Shown here: piece by piece, positions 11,084 to 21,574 of the stretch
Numbering within the stretch: the first letter of the stretch is position 1
Layout: the number at the start of each line of letters is the position of its first letter
DNA from: Monoplex corrugatus
Lineage: Eukaryota; Mollusca; Gastropoda; Littorinimorpha; Ranellidae
Length of the DNA: 64,000 nucleotides
Direction: 5' to 3'
Assembly: GCA_030674185.1 (NCBI GenBank)
Contig: JAPXFY010000015.1
Coordinates: 27,731,685-27,795,684 of the forward strand
Notes under the pieces: generated by a model
Told to the model about the DNA's origin: nothing
What the model saw: only the letters and a program-made list of their open reading frames with translations
Database searches by the model: none
Program-made: the position numbers and the translations under genes

Positions 11084-11269
11084 CTGAGTGAATTTGCGCT
11101 CACAAATCTCACACTTATAAGGTTTGATGCCAGAGTGGATACGGGCGTGCTGCGAGAGATAAGACGAGTTGGCGAAGCACTTGGAGCAGGTGGGACACTT
11201 GTAGGGCTTGGGGTCTTGCTTGTGAATCTGCTGGCAGTGGATCAACATGTCCGACTTGGTGTTGAAAAT
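11084..11269 (-). CDS. C2H2 zinc-finger gene, two-finger exon
   Basis: This 186-bp, 62-codon, phase 0-0 exon has acceptor TTTTTGCAG and donor CAG|GTAGGT. It completes the finger begun at 45333 (histidines in MLIHCQQIH), encodes one whole finger (KPYKCPTCSKCF, then ANSSYLSQHARIH) and opens a third (KPYKCEICERKFTQ). The segments ANSSYLSQH, GIKPYKCEIC and RKFTQ are hallmarks, as I recall the family, of rotund/squeeze and ZNF362/ZNF384 zinc fingers. There is no in-frame stop. The exon ends just after FTQ, at helix position -1 of the third finger, so the helix and both histidines of that finger must come from a downstream 90-bp exon. The linkers QDPKP and SGIKP differ from the canonical TGEKP, again as in this family. 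Its strong donor contrasts with the donors of the six exons that follow. Confidence 0.85.
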
Positions 11270-11607
11270 CTGCAAAAAGAGGCGGAAAATGTTACACATA
11301 CATACCCCTGAAACACACGTTGGGTACCACACAGAAGCTGGCCAAAAAGACAGGAGTGAAGAACCTTCGATGCTGCCCTTTATGCCAATCTCATAATACG
11401 CAGTAAGTAATACATGCCTACACGCAGCCACATGTGTACGCACGTAAGGACACGCACACGCATGCACGCACATACACATACAGACGCAACCACGCACGTA
11501 TGCACACATTCCTAGACACACACATCATTGTATGTAGCAACAAAGTACAGAGAGCGCAGGTGCAATGTAAACAGAGCTGGCAAGAATTACCCAAGGGAAT
11601 TCAGAGG

Positions 11608-11838
11608 AACAATGCCTCACCACAGGGCAAACGATCACCACTCAGCTCTCAATGCCACACGGTATCCATTCCACCCAGCGGAGGGGGAGGGGCGCTGTCC
11701 TTGCACTGCATGACTCATCCGGACCCAGTCATCAGTTAGCTAGTTCACAAGTCAAATGGCGAGGTGGGGAGATGACAAACCCCGGGACACAGCCACACAA
11801 CGCGCGCTAGTCAGATCCAAGCCCAGCTACCGGACCAA
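11608..11838 (-). mobile_element. tRNA-derived SINE, type A, copy 1
   Basis: About 230 bp, matching 38586-38808 along its length (shared strings AACAATGCCTCACCAC, GCCACACGGTA and GGTGGGGAGATGACA). On the minus strand the high-coordinate end reads like a tRNA head: GGTAGCTGGGC for an A box, followed by a B-box-like region after GCGCGTTGTGTGG. It lies in the large intron just upstream of the two-finger exon. Confidence 0.65.
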
Positions 11839-12550
11839 GAGAGAACGAAAGAGCCCTCCTTTGCCTTATTCTGGGCCATCATCACTCTACGGAGCAGCTG
11901 CCCAGTTAAGCTCCAGAATGCTAGTATAATGGTATGCAGCAGCAGTATCAGCAACAAGTAGTAGCAGTAATGCTCATGGTAGCTGCAGTAAGGCTGAGAT
12001 GGGACCGCCGGTTCAACCTTCCGGCGGATCGTCTCAACTAGTTGGTGGCCTTGGCCGTTCACGTCGGCTGCCATGTAACAGTCATCTCAGAACTAGTATG
12101 GGTTAGGTCAGTCTGACTGCCACGGCCAATCTGAGGTGAATTATTGGCAAGAGGCCAATAGCGGACAAGAACCGTTTCGATCTATTTAATATCATACATC
12201 CACGTGATGACATATTGCTGGTGGGTCCTATTTATGAAACGGCATTAGACTTTTGCGGCATCCCGGTGACGGAGTTCTGTATTATTAGGGGATCAGCTGC
12301 TGGGTCAAGTCAGTGATTTTGTCACAGTGCCACGGCAATTTCACTATCATGTCTTTCATGGGTTCTACAGCTGTATCTGTGGACGGTTGTTGGGGGTCTT
12401 CTGCTCATCAATGGTCATCTGCCAACAGAGATTGTGAAACCTGATGTTTGGTAATAAAAGTAGAGGCAGTTACTGGAGCATTTGTGATAAACAAAAAGAA
12501 AAAGGTAAATGCTATCCTTTCATGCTGAGGTCGTCAGAGTCTGATAGTAC

Positions 12551-12742
12551 AGATCTCAATTTTTCTCAAGGTCAGATCTCATCTCCTTTTCTCAGGGTCA
12601 GATCTCAACTCCCTTTCTCAGGGTCAGATCTCAACTCCCTTTCTCAGGGTCAGATCTCAACTCCCTTTCTCAGGGTCAGATCTCAACTCCCTTTCTCAGG
12701 GTCAGATCACAACTCCCTTTCTCAGGGTCAAATCTTCTCTCC
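12551..12742. repeat. 26-bp minisatellite, about 7 copies
   Basis: The unit GATCTCAACTCCCTTTCTCA+GGGTCA is repeated with few changes; the outer copies are more divergent. The open frame over it is a by-product. Confidence 0.92.
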
Positions 12743-14800
12743 CTTGATTCCACAACACTGAAGTGGATCAGGCACTCATTGGGAACTGTACCAGATTGTA
12801 GTCAAAACAACAACAAAAACAGCAACAACAACATCAATGCCAACGCTATCCACACGTTTACATACAGAAGGGAAAACAAACTCAGTAACGACATATTTCA
12901 AACGGTCAGGCCATCTCTAACATCTCTAGATAGTCAGGATGTTTTCTTCCCTCCCCCCCCCCCTCCCCATGCCCCCTTCAACCGTGGGTTTGTCTCTTAT
13001 TTTTAACGCGTAGCATCAAACCCACAACCACAGAAGGAAAAACAGAAATTAAAAAAAAAACCAAACAACACCACACAGAAAAAATAAAACAAACAAACCA
13101 AACCAAAACAAACAGAAACCCAGAATGAATTACTTTCCCTCCCGATGTGTTGACTATATGACACCTTAACTTGATGGCGACCTTGACGGTTGACGGTGTG
13201 CAAGGCAGTGTAATGCACAGTAGTTAGTGTCATGTCTAGCTGAAAATATCAGGTCATTTGAGAACAAGACACAACTGACAAACCAACCCAAACAACAACT
13301 ACAACATCCTAAACAAACAAAAACAAAGCTTAAACAAAACAGAAGCATTTTCTATTGCCTTTGTTACAACAAATTCAGCCATGTTCATTTCAACTCCCAT
13401 ATTCATATCTGACCTATCGAACGGAAATGAAACCCATGTTTAGAACAAATCAATTCACAAACAGCCAGGGAAATCCTTCACAAACACGTACAATCACGAA
13501 ATCGCACGCGCGCATGTGCACGTGCACACGCACACACACACAAACATACATAAACACACACACAAACACACTAATTCCAGTATACTCTTGTGACTGCACA
13601 ACGCGCGGTATGACAGTCTGTCCTCTTTAACACCACAGAAGATAGAAAAACGAAAGAAAACGAGACAAAAACAACGAAAAATAGAAATAATGAAACAAAG
13701 AAAGGACAAACTAGAAAAAGACAGAAACAACAAAAGGAAAAGAGAAAAAAAAAGAAAAACACGAAACAAAGAAAGAGCAAGAGAAAAACAGAAAAATGAA
13801 ACCGAGAAGGAAAACAAACGGCGAAAAAGAAAACAGAAACAACCGAAATAAAAGACAGGAAATACAGAAAGAACAAGAAAGAAAGAAGAAAGAAATAAAG
13901 TTAAAAAAAAAAAGGCAAGGGCAAGGAACAAAGAAATAATAAATGTATTGTTTGATGAGGCATTTCATACTGACAGATCATGACAGTCCTTCTGTTAGAA
14001 ACTGACAAAGAAAGACACAAGGGGAAAAAGAATATAAACCCATGAAAAAATAAGAAAACAAGTTCGAAATTTGAGTTTTGACCCAAACTTTCGATGTGTA
14101 AAGTCACAAACAAAGAGTGCATTCATACACTCTACACTACGAAAGGTACTAATCAAGCAATTGTTTGAAACAGCCAAGAAATATAATAAGTTATTCTGCA
14201 AAAGGTAATTAGCCAGTAATCAGGAAAGTAGTAGTTACGAGAGGTCATGCGTGTTTCTTTCAAACGATTTGCTGAACAGCGAAGGTGAAGAGGCTTTGCA
14301 AATAAGACAGGATAAAAGCCCACGGAAAAAGATACCCAAAAAAGCCACATTTTTTCCCTGTGTTCAAGAGAATGGTTTTTAGAGGACACATAAAAAGGTC
14401 TCGGTAGCACAAAAGAAACTAATCATTTCAGAAGAGTCTTGGAAGAATCGATGCACGCTTACACCCCTGTTGTTGGCTTTTTTCCCCTACAAGCTATATC
14501 TCTCATTTCAATAAATGTGTCTTTAGTGATTTAATCCCACCAAGTCAATGGGGGCAAAAAACGAACCTGGGACAGGTTACAAGAAGAAAAGAAGAAGAGA
14601 AAGAAGGGGAGGAGGAGGAAGAGAAGGCAGAAAGCTTCTTAGAATCTGTTTTACCCTGGATGCTATGTTTCATTGAGAAAGGGCAAAAAATGCCCCGTGG
14701 TTTTGTTTCTTGGAGAACAAAACATCAAAGTATAAAAACAAATCAAGTTTACATTGAAAGTGGGAAGTAAAAAACATTGTAATCGAGCAAAAAGTGAGAA
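12743..14800. other. Intron segment, low complexity, no gene
   Basis: Long A-rich plus-strand tracts with GAAA/ACAAA units around 13020-13120 and 13630-13920. Phe/Leu/Ser-rich minus-strand frames here are compositional artefacts. No element boundaries were seen. Confidence 0.6.
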
Positions 14801-14809
14801 GGTCTGGGC

Positions 14810-14990
14810 ACATCACAGCTGCGTGAAGCTTGGCACAGCCTTTGGGTACTAATTAGTCTGATTCAGCTGAGAAATCCGAGAAAACCTGGTGGTAATTAAT
14901 TTGGCAAGGCAATCGCCAACGAGAGCTTTGATTAGAATGAAGACAAGAGACTGTCTGCCTGCAGACAGTTGGGACACGAATGAAATATGC
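14810..14990. promoter_or_regulatory. Candidate intronic regulatory segment
   Basis: A balanced-composition island in repeat-rich intron with closely packed motif-like words: CAGCTG (twice), CTAATTAG, GGTAATTAATTTGG, TTGGCAAGGC, CTTTGATTAG, and a short inverted repeat ACTGTCTGC/GCAGACAGT. It has no open frame or repeat character. This is only a pattern judgement; cross-species conservation would be the test. Confidence 0.25.
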
Positions 14991-15183
14991 CTGACCATAG
15001 ATATGACTAGGGGAGACAGGCAACTAACTCTGTCGCATTCTCTGATTTGATGACCTCACTGTGCCACGGGCTCGAGAGTACACAGATTTAAATATCGTTG
15101 CTGTGTAACTGAACTGTCTGCAACTGTAATTTGTGTCAAATAGGTGCTGTTAAAAAACTGATGATGATAAGCCATCAACTTAT

Positions 15184-15352
15184 GAAATCCTCCAGTGGGA
15201 ATGCTGGGGACTCTTTCAGTGTAAATAGCGTTCCCACTTGGAAATTCCAAGATACAAATTTCCACTTTTCTGTCATCTTTATCTCTACTTTGCTCCTGTG
15301 CTTTTCGTCATCCATTCCTATCATATTTTGTTTTGCTAGTCCATTCGCTGTG
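15184..15352 (+). repeat. Dispersed repeat family E, copy 1
   Basis: It shares an ordered set of words with 16838-17030 (opposite strand) and 51618-51802: GGGAATGCTGGGGACTCTTTCAG, a GTTCCCACTTGG-like segment, AAATTTCCACTTTTC, TTTCTGTCAT, then TCCATTC near the end. It is the most diverged copy. Confidence 0.55.
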
Positions 15353-15706
15353 TGTGCGTGGCAGAGAGGATGACAACTTGGGTCACGGGTCACTAACGTA
15401 TCAGGATTGAACGTACCCTAGGTCAGCATCTTCTCTGTGTGAGTGTGTATCTAAGAGAGGGAGGATGACGCTTGGGTCAGGGGTCACATGCCCCACCCCT
15501 TCTTCCCCCTCCCCATTTGCCTGTGTTTTGTGCCCTGGAGTTTTGGTCGTTGTTGGCTGATTGTTTTGGTGAATGATGAGAATGCATGCTTTGGTTTGAT
15601 TCCTGAATTTGGCCAATCTAGGTTATTGTTTCTATCTATGGTTTGACGTATGGCGGACGATGGACGACACAGAAGCTGATTGCTCTCCTCACATGATCAC
15701 ACTTTC

Positions 15707-15746
<40 letters not shown>
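15707..15746. repeat. (CAA)n microsatellite
   Basis: Thirteen or so CAA triplets. Confidence 0.95.
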
Positions 15747-15800
15747 AAACAACTTTCTATCTAAAGAGTTATTGCTTCATATCAACCAGAGGGAGGCCGT

Positions 15801-15952
<152 letters not shown>

Positions 15953-16254
15953 ACGTGTATGTGAACAAACACACCAGTATAAGTTCTTCAGCTGTTTATT
16001 AATGGATGTTTACCAACTACGGACTACACGTTTCCAAAGGAAAGCTGGGAATGAATATGCAAATCAGTACAGGCTATTTATAGGTAAGTGTGATACACAA
16101 AATTAAAATCAAATTATTACACACAGTTTCTCAACTGTTTATGAACTGCTCTGGTTTAAACAAATTTGCGCTTTAAATACATCGATACTTTTTTCTACAC
16201 TATAAGCAGCTTTTTCTACACTATAAGCAGCAAACTGATCGTTACTTGTTGTTC

Positions 16255-16305
16255 AAAGCCCAGCCCACTGCATAGAGCCATATCAGGGCTACAACTCTTT
16301 CAAAA
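16255..16305. repeat. Fragment shared with the 50368 SINE
   Basis: AAAGCCCAGCCCACT followed by TAGAGCC and ATAT matches the body of the SINE at 50480-50515 in the same order. It is a short remnant only. Confidence 0.4.
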
Positions 16306-16426
16306 CATACAATATTTCAACAGCTGAAAACGGAAATTCAGTACACATATCAATGCAGTTACGCACATAATCTAAGGAGATGCCCCTGGTGTTGACCACT
16401 CCATCCAGTTTATCGCACAGGGGTTA

Positions 16427-16728
16427 TAAAAACATACCTGAATACAAATGTAAACATAACTGATGACATAAAAACATACCTGAATACAAATGTAAACATA
16501 ACTGATGACATAAAAGCATACCTGAATACAAATGTAAACATAACTGATGACATAAAAACATACCTGAATACAAATGTAAACATAACTATGACATAAAAAC
16601 AACTGAATACAAATTAAACATAACTGATGACATAAAAATATACCTGAATACAAATGTAAATAACTGATGACATAAAAACATACCTGAATACAAATGTAAA
16701 CATAACTGATGACATAAAAGCATACGTG
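16427..16728. repeat. 42-bp minisatellite, about 7 copies
   Basis: The unit begins AACATACCTGAATACAAATG and contains TAAACATAACTGATGACATA. It recurs every 42 bp with small deletions in the fifth and sixth copies. The period is divisible by three, which explains the repetitive open frame. Confidence 0.93.
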
Positions 16729-16837
16729 AAAACAGGCCTAAATGACTCAAATCGCTTTCCCATATCTCATGTCCCTAGAATTAAAAAAGGCACTTAATAC
16801 ATGTACCCAATTATCAGTGCTAAGAGAAAGTACGTAA

Positions 16838-17030
16838 GACTTTATCGAACACATACAGGTGAATGGACCAGCAAAGCAGAAAATGATAGGAAGAAATGAC
16901 AGAAAGCAAAGGAACAGGGCAGAAATACAGAGAGTGACAAAGAAAAAAAAAATAAATAAAGGAAATTTCTAGCACAGATTTCCAGAAGGTGGGGATACTA
17001 TTATACTGAAAGAGTCCTGGCATGCCCACG
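16838..17030 (-). repeat. Dispersed repeat family E, copy 2
   Basis: Read on the minus strand it starts GGCATGCCAGGACTCTTTCAG and ends GTATGTGTTCGATAAAGTCT. It matches the copy at 51618-51802 almost end to end, including TCCATTCACCTGTATGTGTT and GATAAAGTCT at the 3' end. Confidence 0.65.
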
Positions 17031-17138
17031 GTGGAAGCAAACTGATCACAAAGGACAGTCTAATTGATTACATATTGTAGTCTTTGTTCTGACGCAGGAA
17101 ACGGCCTCTTGGCCGCCAAGACTCTGTCAAGCTGATGA

Positions 17139-17335
17139 GACGTACCAGTTTTCAAGGTCACATTAAGACTGGTACAGCTGAATGAGACGTACCAGTTTTC
17201 AAGGTCACATTAGACAGTGTAAAGCTGAATGAGACGTACCAGTTTTCAAGGTCACATTAAGACAGTGTAAAGCTGAATGAGACGTACCAGTTTTCAAGGT
17301 CACATTAAGACTGGGTACAGCTGAATGAGACATTT
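17139..17335. repeat. 47-48-bp minisatellite, 4 copies
   Basis: GACGTACCAGTTTTCAAGG, then TCACATTA, a variable dozen bases, and GCTGAATGA recur four times. Confidence 0.9.
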
Positions 17336-17339
17336 AAAG

Positions 17340-18468
17340 TGCATATAAACTTGACAAGGGAAATAATCGACTATCACAGTAGCTGCTTCGCAATGACACC
17401 TGTTACTTGATTCTTCACCCCCCCCCCCACCCCCACCCCCTTTTCCTCCTTCGGAAGAAAAGAAAGTTGCATATACTATATACTGACTATCCTCTTTCTT
17501 TGTTAATCTTCCTTTAAAACAAAGACGAGGGATGTGTGCACGTGTGTCCATCCGTCTTGTGAAAAAAACGTCAGCAAAGATTTAAGCTCTATGTGAGTTA
17601 ACTTTAACAAAATTGTATTCACAAGGCTCTTTAAACGAGCAGTTGCCGATACATTTAGCATGGACCACAGAAGTCAACAATGTCAAAGCATTCATTCCAT
17701 TTTGGCATATTTGAGCAAAGTTCCGACTCTAAGAAAATCTAGTACAAATGATGATACAAAATGAACACCTCAAGGTAAGAATCTCATCGAGATCGATCAA
17801 AAGGTCCGACTCACAACTACATGCTTCGTTTTTTACCATCCACGCAAATCTGTAACCATTTGCAAATTTGCACATTTACACACTAAGGACAGATTTTTCG
17901 GCTGCCTATAGATTTACCAAGTTTATTTCATGTATACATTCACATGCATAGTCCTGAACACATATGCTCCAAACAAACGTGGGGGTGAAAATGTTCCCCC
18001 AAATTAAAATCTTCAATCTTGGCTATTTATCAATCGATCTGAATAAAATTTTTAGTGATGCCAATGTACTGAGAAACTTGTTTAAAAATTATCAAGATCA
18101 GCTATTTTTTCTTAGAAATACTGTACGAAACGCCTTCAGAACTTGTTAAAAATCACTGAGATCAACTAATTTTTAAAGAAATATTACAGGAAACTCGCTA
18201 ACTAGGCGTGAACAGGAGATGATTTTTCTTGCTTGACGACCTTTGTCTCCAGTCTTTCTCTCGTCCTTCTTGTGTTTTGTTTTTAATGTTCTTTTTTACT
18301 TTTGTAAAACCTATACAGAAAACGTTACTGACATATTTGTATAAAGGGAAAAAGCCAACCCACTGAAGTCTCATTCCCCACACCACCCACACCTTTTATT
18401 TTCTTTTACTTTATAGTCTGAACAAGTGTCGAGTTGCTTTTTCTTCACAAATTTGTGACGGGAGCATT

Positions 18469-18470
<2 letters not shown>
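17340..18470. other. Intron segment, no feature
   Basis: A/T-rich single-copy-looking DNA with a C-run at about 17418-17428. No element recognised. Confidence 0.6.
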
Positions 18471-18471
<1 letters not shown>

Positions 18472-18545
<74 letters not shown>

Positions 18546-18720
18546 ACGTGTGTGTTTGTGTGTGGTTATAGTGTGTGTGTTAATATGTGTGTGTGTTTAT
18601 AAGTGTGTGTTCATGTGTGTATTTATATGTCTGTTTGTGTGTGTGTGTGTGTGTGTGTTTATATGTGTGTGTGTTTGTATGTGTGTGTATTTATATATGT
18701 GTGTGGTTTGTGTGTTCGTA
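18472..18720. repeat. (GT)n microsatellite with decayed flank
   Basis: A pure GT tract to about 18543, then GTGT interspersed with TTTATA and TTTGT to about 18720. Confidence 0.93.
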
Positions 18721-18854
18721 ATTTCTTTTAATGTCTATTCACATATGTGCTTTTAGATGCATAAAACAAAAATAAAAAAACAAACAAAAAACAGATAGAG
18801 ACAGATAAATAAATAAATAAATGTGTGTTATGTATGTGTGTTTATATGTGTTCG

Positions 18855-18950
18855 TTCGTTCGTTCTTTGATTTAACGTCTGTTCACTATGAGTGATATTA
18901 GACGGTTTATATGTGTGTGTTTGTGTGTGTGTGTGTGTTTATAAGTGTGT
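18855..18950. repeat. GT-associated short dispersed motif, copy 1
   Basis: GTTCGTTC repeats, then TTTAACGTCTGTTCACTATG and ATATTAGACGG, then a GT tract. The same words in the same order occur at 47500-47615. Confidence 0.6.
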
Positions 18951-19068
18951 GTTTGCATGTGTGTTTATATGTGTGTCTGTGTTTGTGACTTTAGATTACT
19001 GATGCTTGCGCTTTTGATACATAAGAAGTCATGGATTTCTTTCGTCTTAATTCCTCGTTTTCTAAAAT

Positions 19069-19074
<6 letters not shown>

Positions 19075-19158
<84 letters not shown>

Positions 19159-19243
19159 ATGCGTACGTGTATGTGTGTGTGTACGTGTATGTGTGTGTGT
19201 ACGTGCGCACGTGTGTGTGTGTGGTGTGTGTGTGTGTGTGTGT
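19075..19243. repeat. (GT)n microsatellite
   Basis: About 80 bp of pure GT followed by GT with CAT, TAC and CGC interruptions. Confidence 0.95.
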
Positions 19244-19681
19244 TTAATTTTGCTTTATTTTTAAGTGAAGAAACTACTTTCTCCTCGTCATTTCATGCTC
19301 TCTCCCTCCAGCTCTCCCCCCCCCCCCCCCTCTATCTCTCTCTCTGCCTTTACCATCTCCTTTTGTCGTTCGGCTTTAGTATGCCTGCTCCACTATTTTC
19401 ACTTTAAATGAACATGACAATTATAATTACACTGATCACGTTTCGTGATTTAATTAATCACACGTACATCTAATCTCATATTACATAGGTAGCTAAAAAT
19501 GTTGACTACATTCATAACGACAGAGACAGATAGACAGAAACAGACAGAGTCGAAAAGGAAAAAAGAAACACGAAATCAATTATACATAGATTTCATACTT
19601 ATACTTGTTTGTGTGGCCTTCTTCAAAGTATTCTGACTATACAAGATATACATACATGTAAATATAGACACATGCCTATAT

Positions 19682-20684
19682 GGGTCATTCTCCTGAAGAC
19701 TGGTCAATATTGTGACATGACAAGTAAAAAATCAAAATTTATTTTTGTTTAATGTCAATTGAAAATGAAAGCTTGATATCTGTAACATACAGAAATGTAA
19801 TGCATAAATTGACACAATATTTGGAACTTGGTGAAATATGATAATTATAATGTTGCATCATCCTGCAGTGTCTCACGTGTTACATGAGACACCGAAAATG
19901 CATCTAATGTGCTTGTTGAAATGGCCAATGAAGTGACATTTTTCAAAATATCCATGTTTCTCTGCTGAATAATGACATATCCTTTGAGAAGTAGTGAAAA
20001 ATCCCGCCGCGAGGCAGGGAAAGTGAGATTCATACGCCAAGATCGGTCAAAGTTCAGGGAAGTTGACGAAATAATCTTCTATTTGTCTCGAGCGTTTCAT
20101 GGTTTTGAAGACACCATGCCCACAATTCGTAATCAAGTGATTATTTCTCAGTCTCCTCTTCTCTCTCATATCACTTATTGACGAGAATCATTATGAAAAA
20201 TGTTTGTGTTTTAATGAATCACATCGGAAATTCACAATGCCTTCTTTTTAAAGGCACGACTTACTTATCGCTACAGTGAAGACACCGTATGAAACGCTCG
20301 GGACACTGATCGATCTCCAAGCATATATCGATCATCCGTGGATAATATGCAGTAAAAATTGATGTCAGACACATTTACATTCTTTCTTCACTGTCGAAAC
20401 AGGTTGTATTGATTTCGGTCATGCATGTAGGAAATAACTGTCATCAATCTACCAGTCTGAACTCATGTCTCAAATCTAGCTACAGAAATCGCTCATTTTT
20501 TCCAACTAGAAGTGCTGTAGAGTAAAAAATACGAAACACACACTTTTTTTTCATTTTCTTTAATTACTGGAACATTTTACAACGAAATGTAACCATATTG
20601 TAAGATTTTTTTCAAAAACCATTTTATATTGGTTTCTTAAAAGCAGTGGTCCCAACTGACCCTGTCTTCACGAGAATGACCCCC
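19682..20684. mobile_element. 1-kb non-autonomous TIR DNA transposon candidate
   Basis: The left end GGGTCATTCTCCTGAAGAC and the reversed right end GGGTCATTCTCGTGAAGAC match at 18 of 19 positions and continue with GG.TCA. Both ends are preceded by ATAT. The interior has no transposase; the longest frame, 62 codons at 19845-20033 on the minus strand, shows no domain. Confidence 0.6.
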
Positions 20685-20865
20685 ATATATATATATAAAA
20701 ACTATGTCTGTCTGTCTGTGTCTACATAACCAAAATGTAATCAACATGATGCAATCGCATACATCTGGTAACGTCGATCAATAACAACTTGCGTGACAGA
20801 GTCAGCAACATGACTCCAGAATTAAGCATCTCTTTAACGTGTCAGCCTTTTTCACACTCTTTGAC

Positions 20866-20930
20866 ACACACACACGCGCACACACACACCACACACACAC
20901 AAGGGAGGGAGGGGAGGGAAGGGGAGGGAG

Positions 20931-20961
<31 letters not shown>

Positions 20962-20962
20962 A
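20866..20962. repeat. (CA)n / (GGGA)n / (GA)n compound simple repeat
   Basis: CA tract with CG steps, then GGGA-rich, then GA. Confidence 0.9.
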
Positions 20963-21179
20963 TGACAAGGATAATGACAATGACAATGATACTTTATTTT
21001 CCAACGGTAAAAGTTATTGGCTAGAAACCATTTTTCAAACTTGCCGTTGCTATTCTATACACATGACATTTGTTTACAGCAAAAAGTACAGCTTAAGGAA
21101 GATACATGCTGAATAGTAAAATGTAAGATAACACATTACAGTGAAATCAAAAAACGTACACACTCAGCACTTAGAAATA

Positions 21180-21458
21180 GATAGACAAACAGATAGCTAG
21201 CAAGATAACTAGCTAGATAGATAGACAGATAGATACATAGATAGATGAGCAAGTAAATAAACAAATAAAGAGAAAGAGAGGGAGAGAGAAAAGAGAGACA
21301 AGAGAGAGAGAGAGAGAGAGACAAAGAAAGACAGAGAGAGACAGAGACAGAGTAAGAGACAGAGAGACAAAGAAAGAGAGACAGAGAGAGAGACAGAGAA
21401 AGAAAGAGAGAGAGACACAGAGAGAGAAAGAAAGAGAGAGAGACACACAGAGAGAGAT
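21180..21458. repeat. (GATA)n/(GA)n purine-rich simple repeat
   Basis: ATAGATAG units pass into long AGAGAGACAGAG runs. The Leu/Ser frames on the minus strand are artefacts. Confidence 0.93.
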
Positions 21459-21574
21459 CGGTGAAATCAGGACAGGAAAGAGGGAAACAAGACCTCAGAA
21501 AGGCCATCGCCTTCTCCAGCATCAGGCTAACGCCCACACTTCTCCCTGTGATGAACCTACCCACCCCATCCCCT

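Noticed and set aside
13494..13968. Phe/Leu/Ser-rich minus-strand frames that look like membrane proteins
   Set aside because: They are the complement of A-rich GAAA tracts. Three overlapping frames have the same character and there is no start context or homology.
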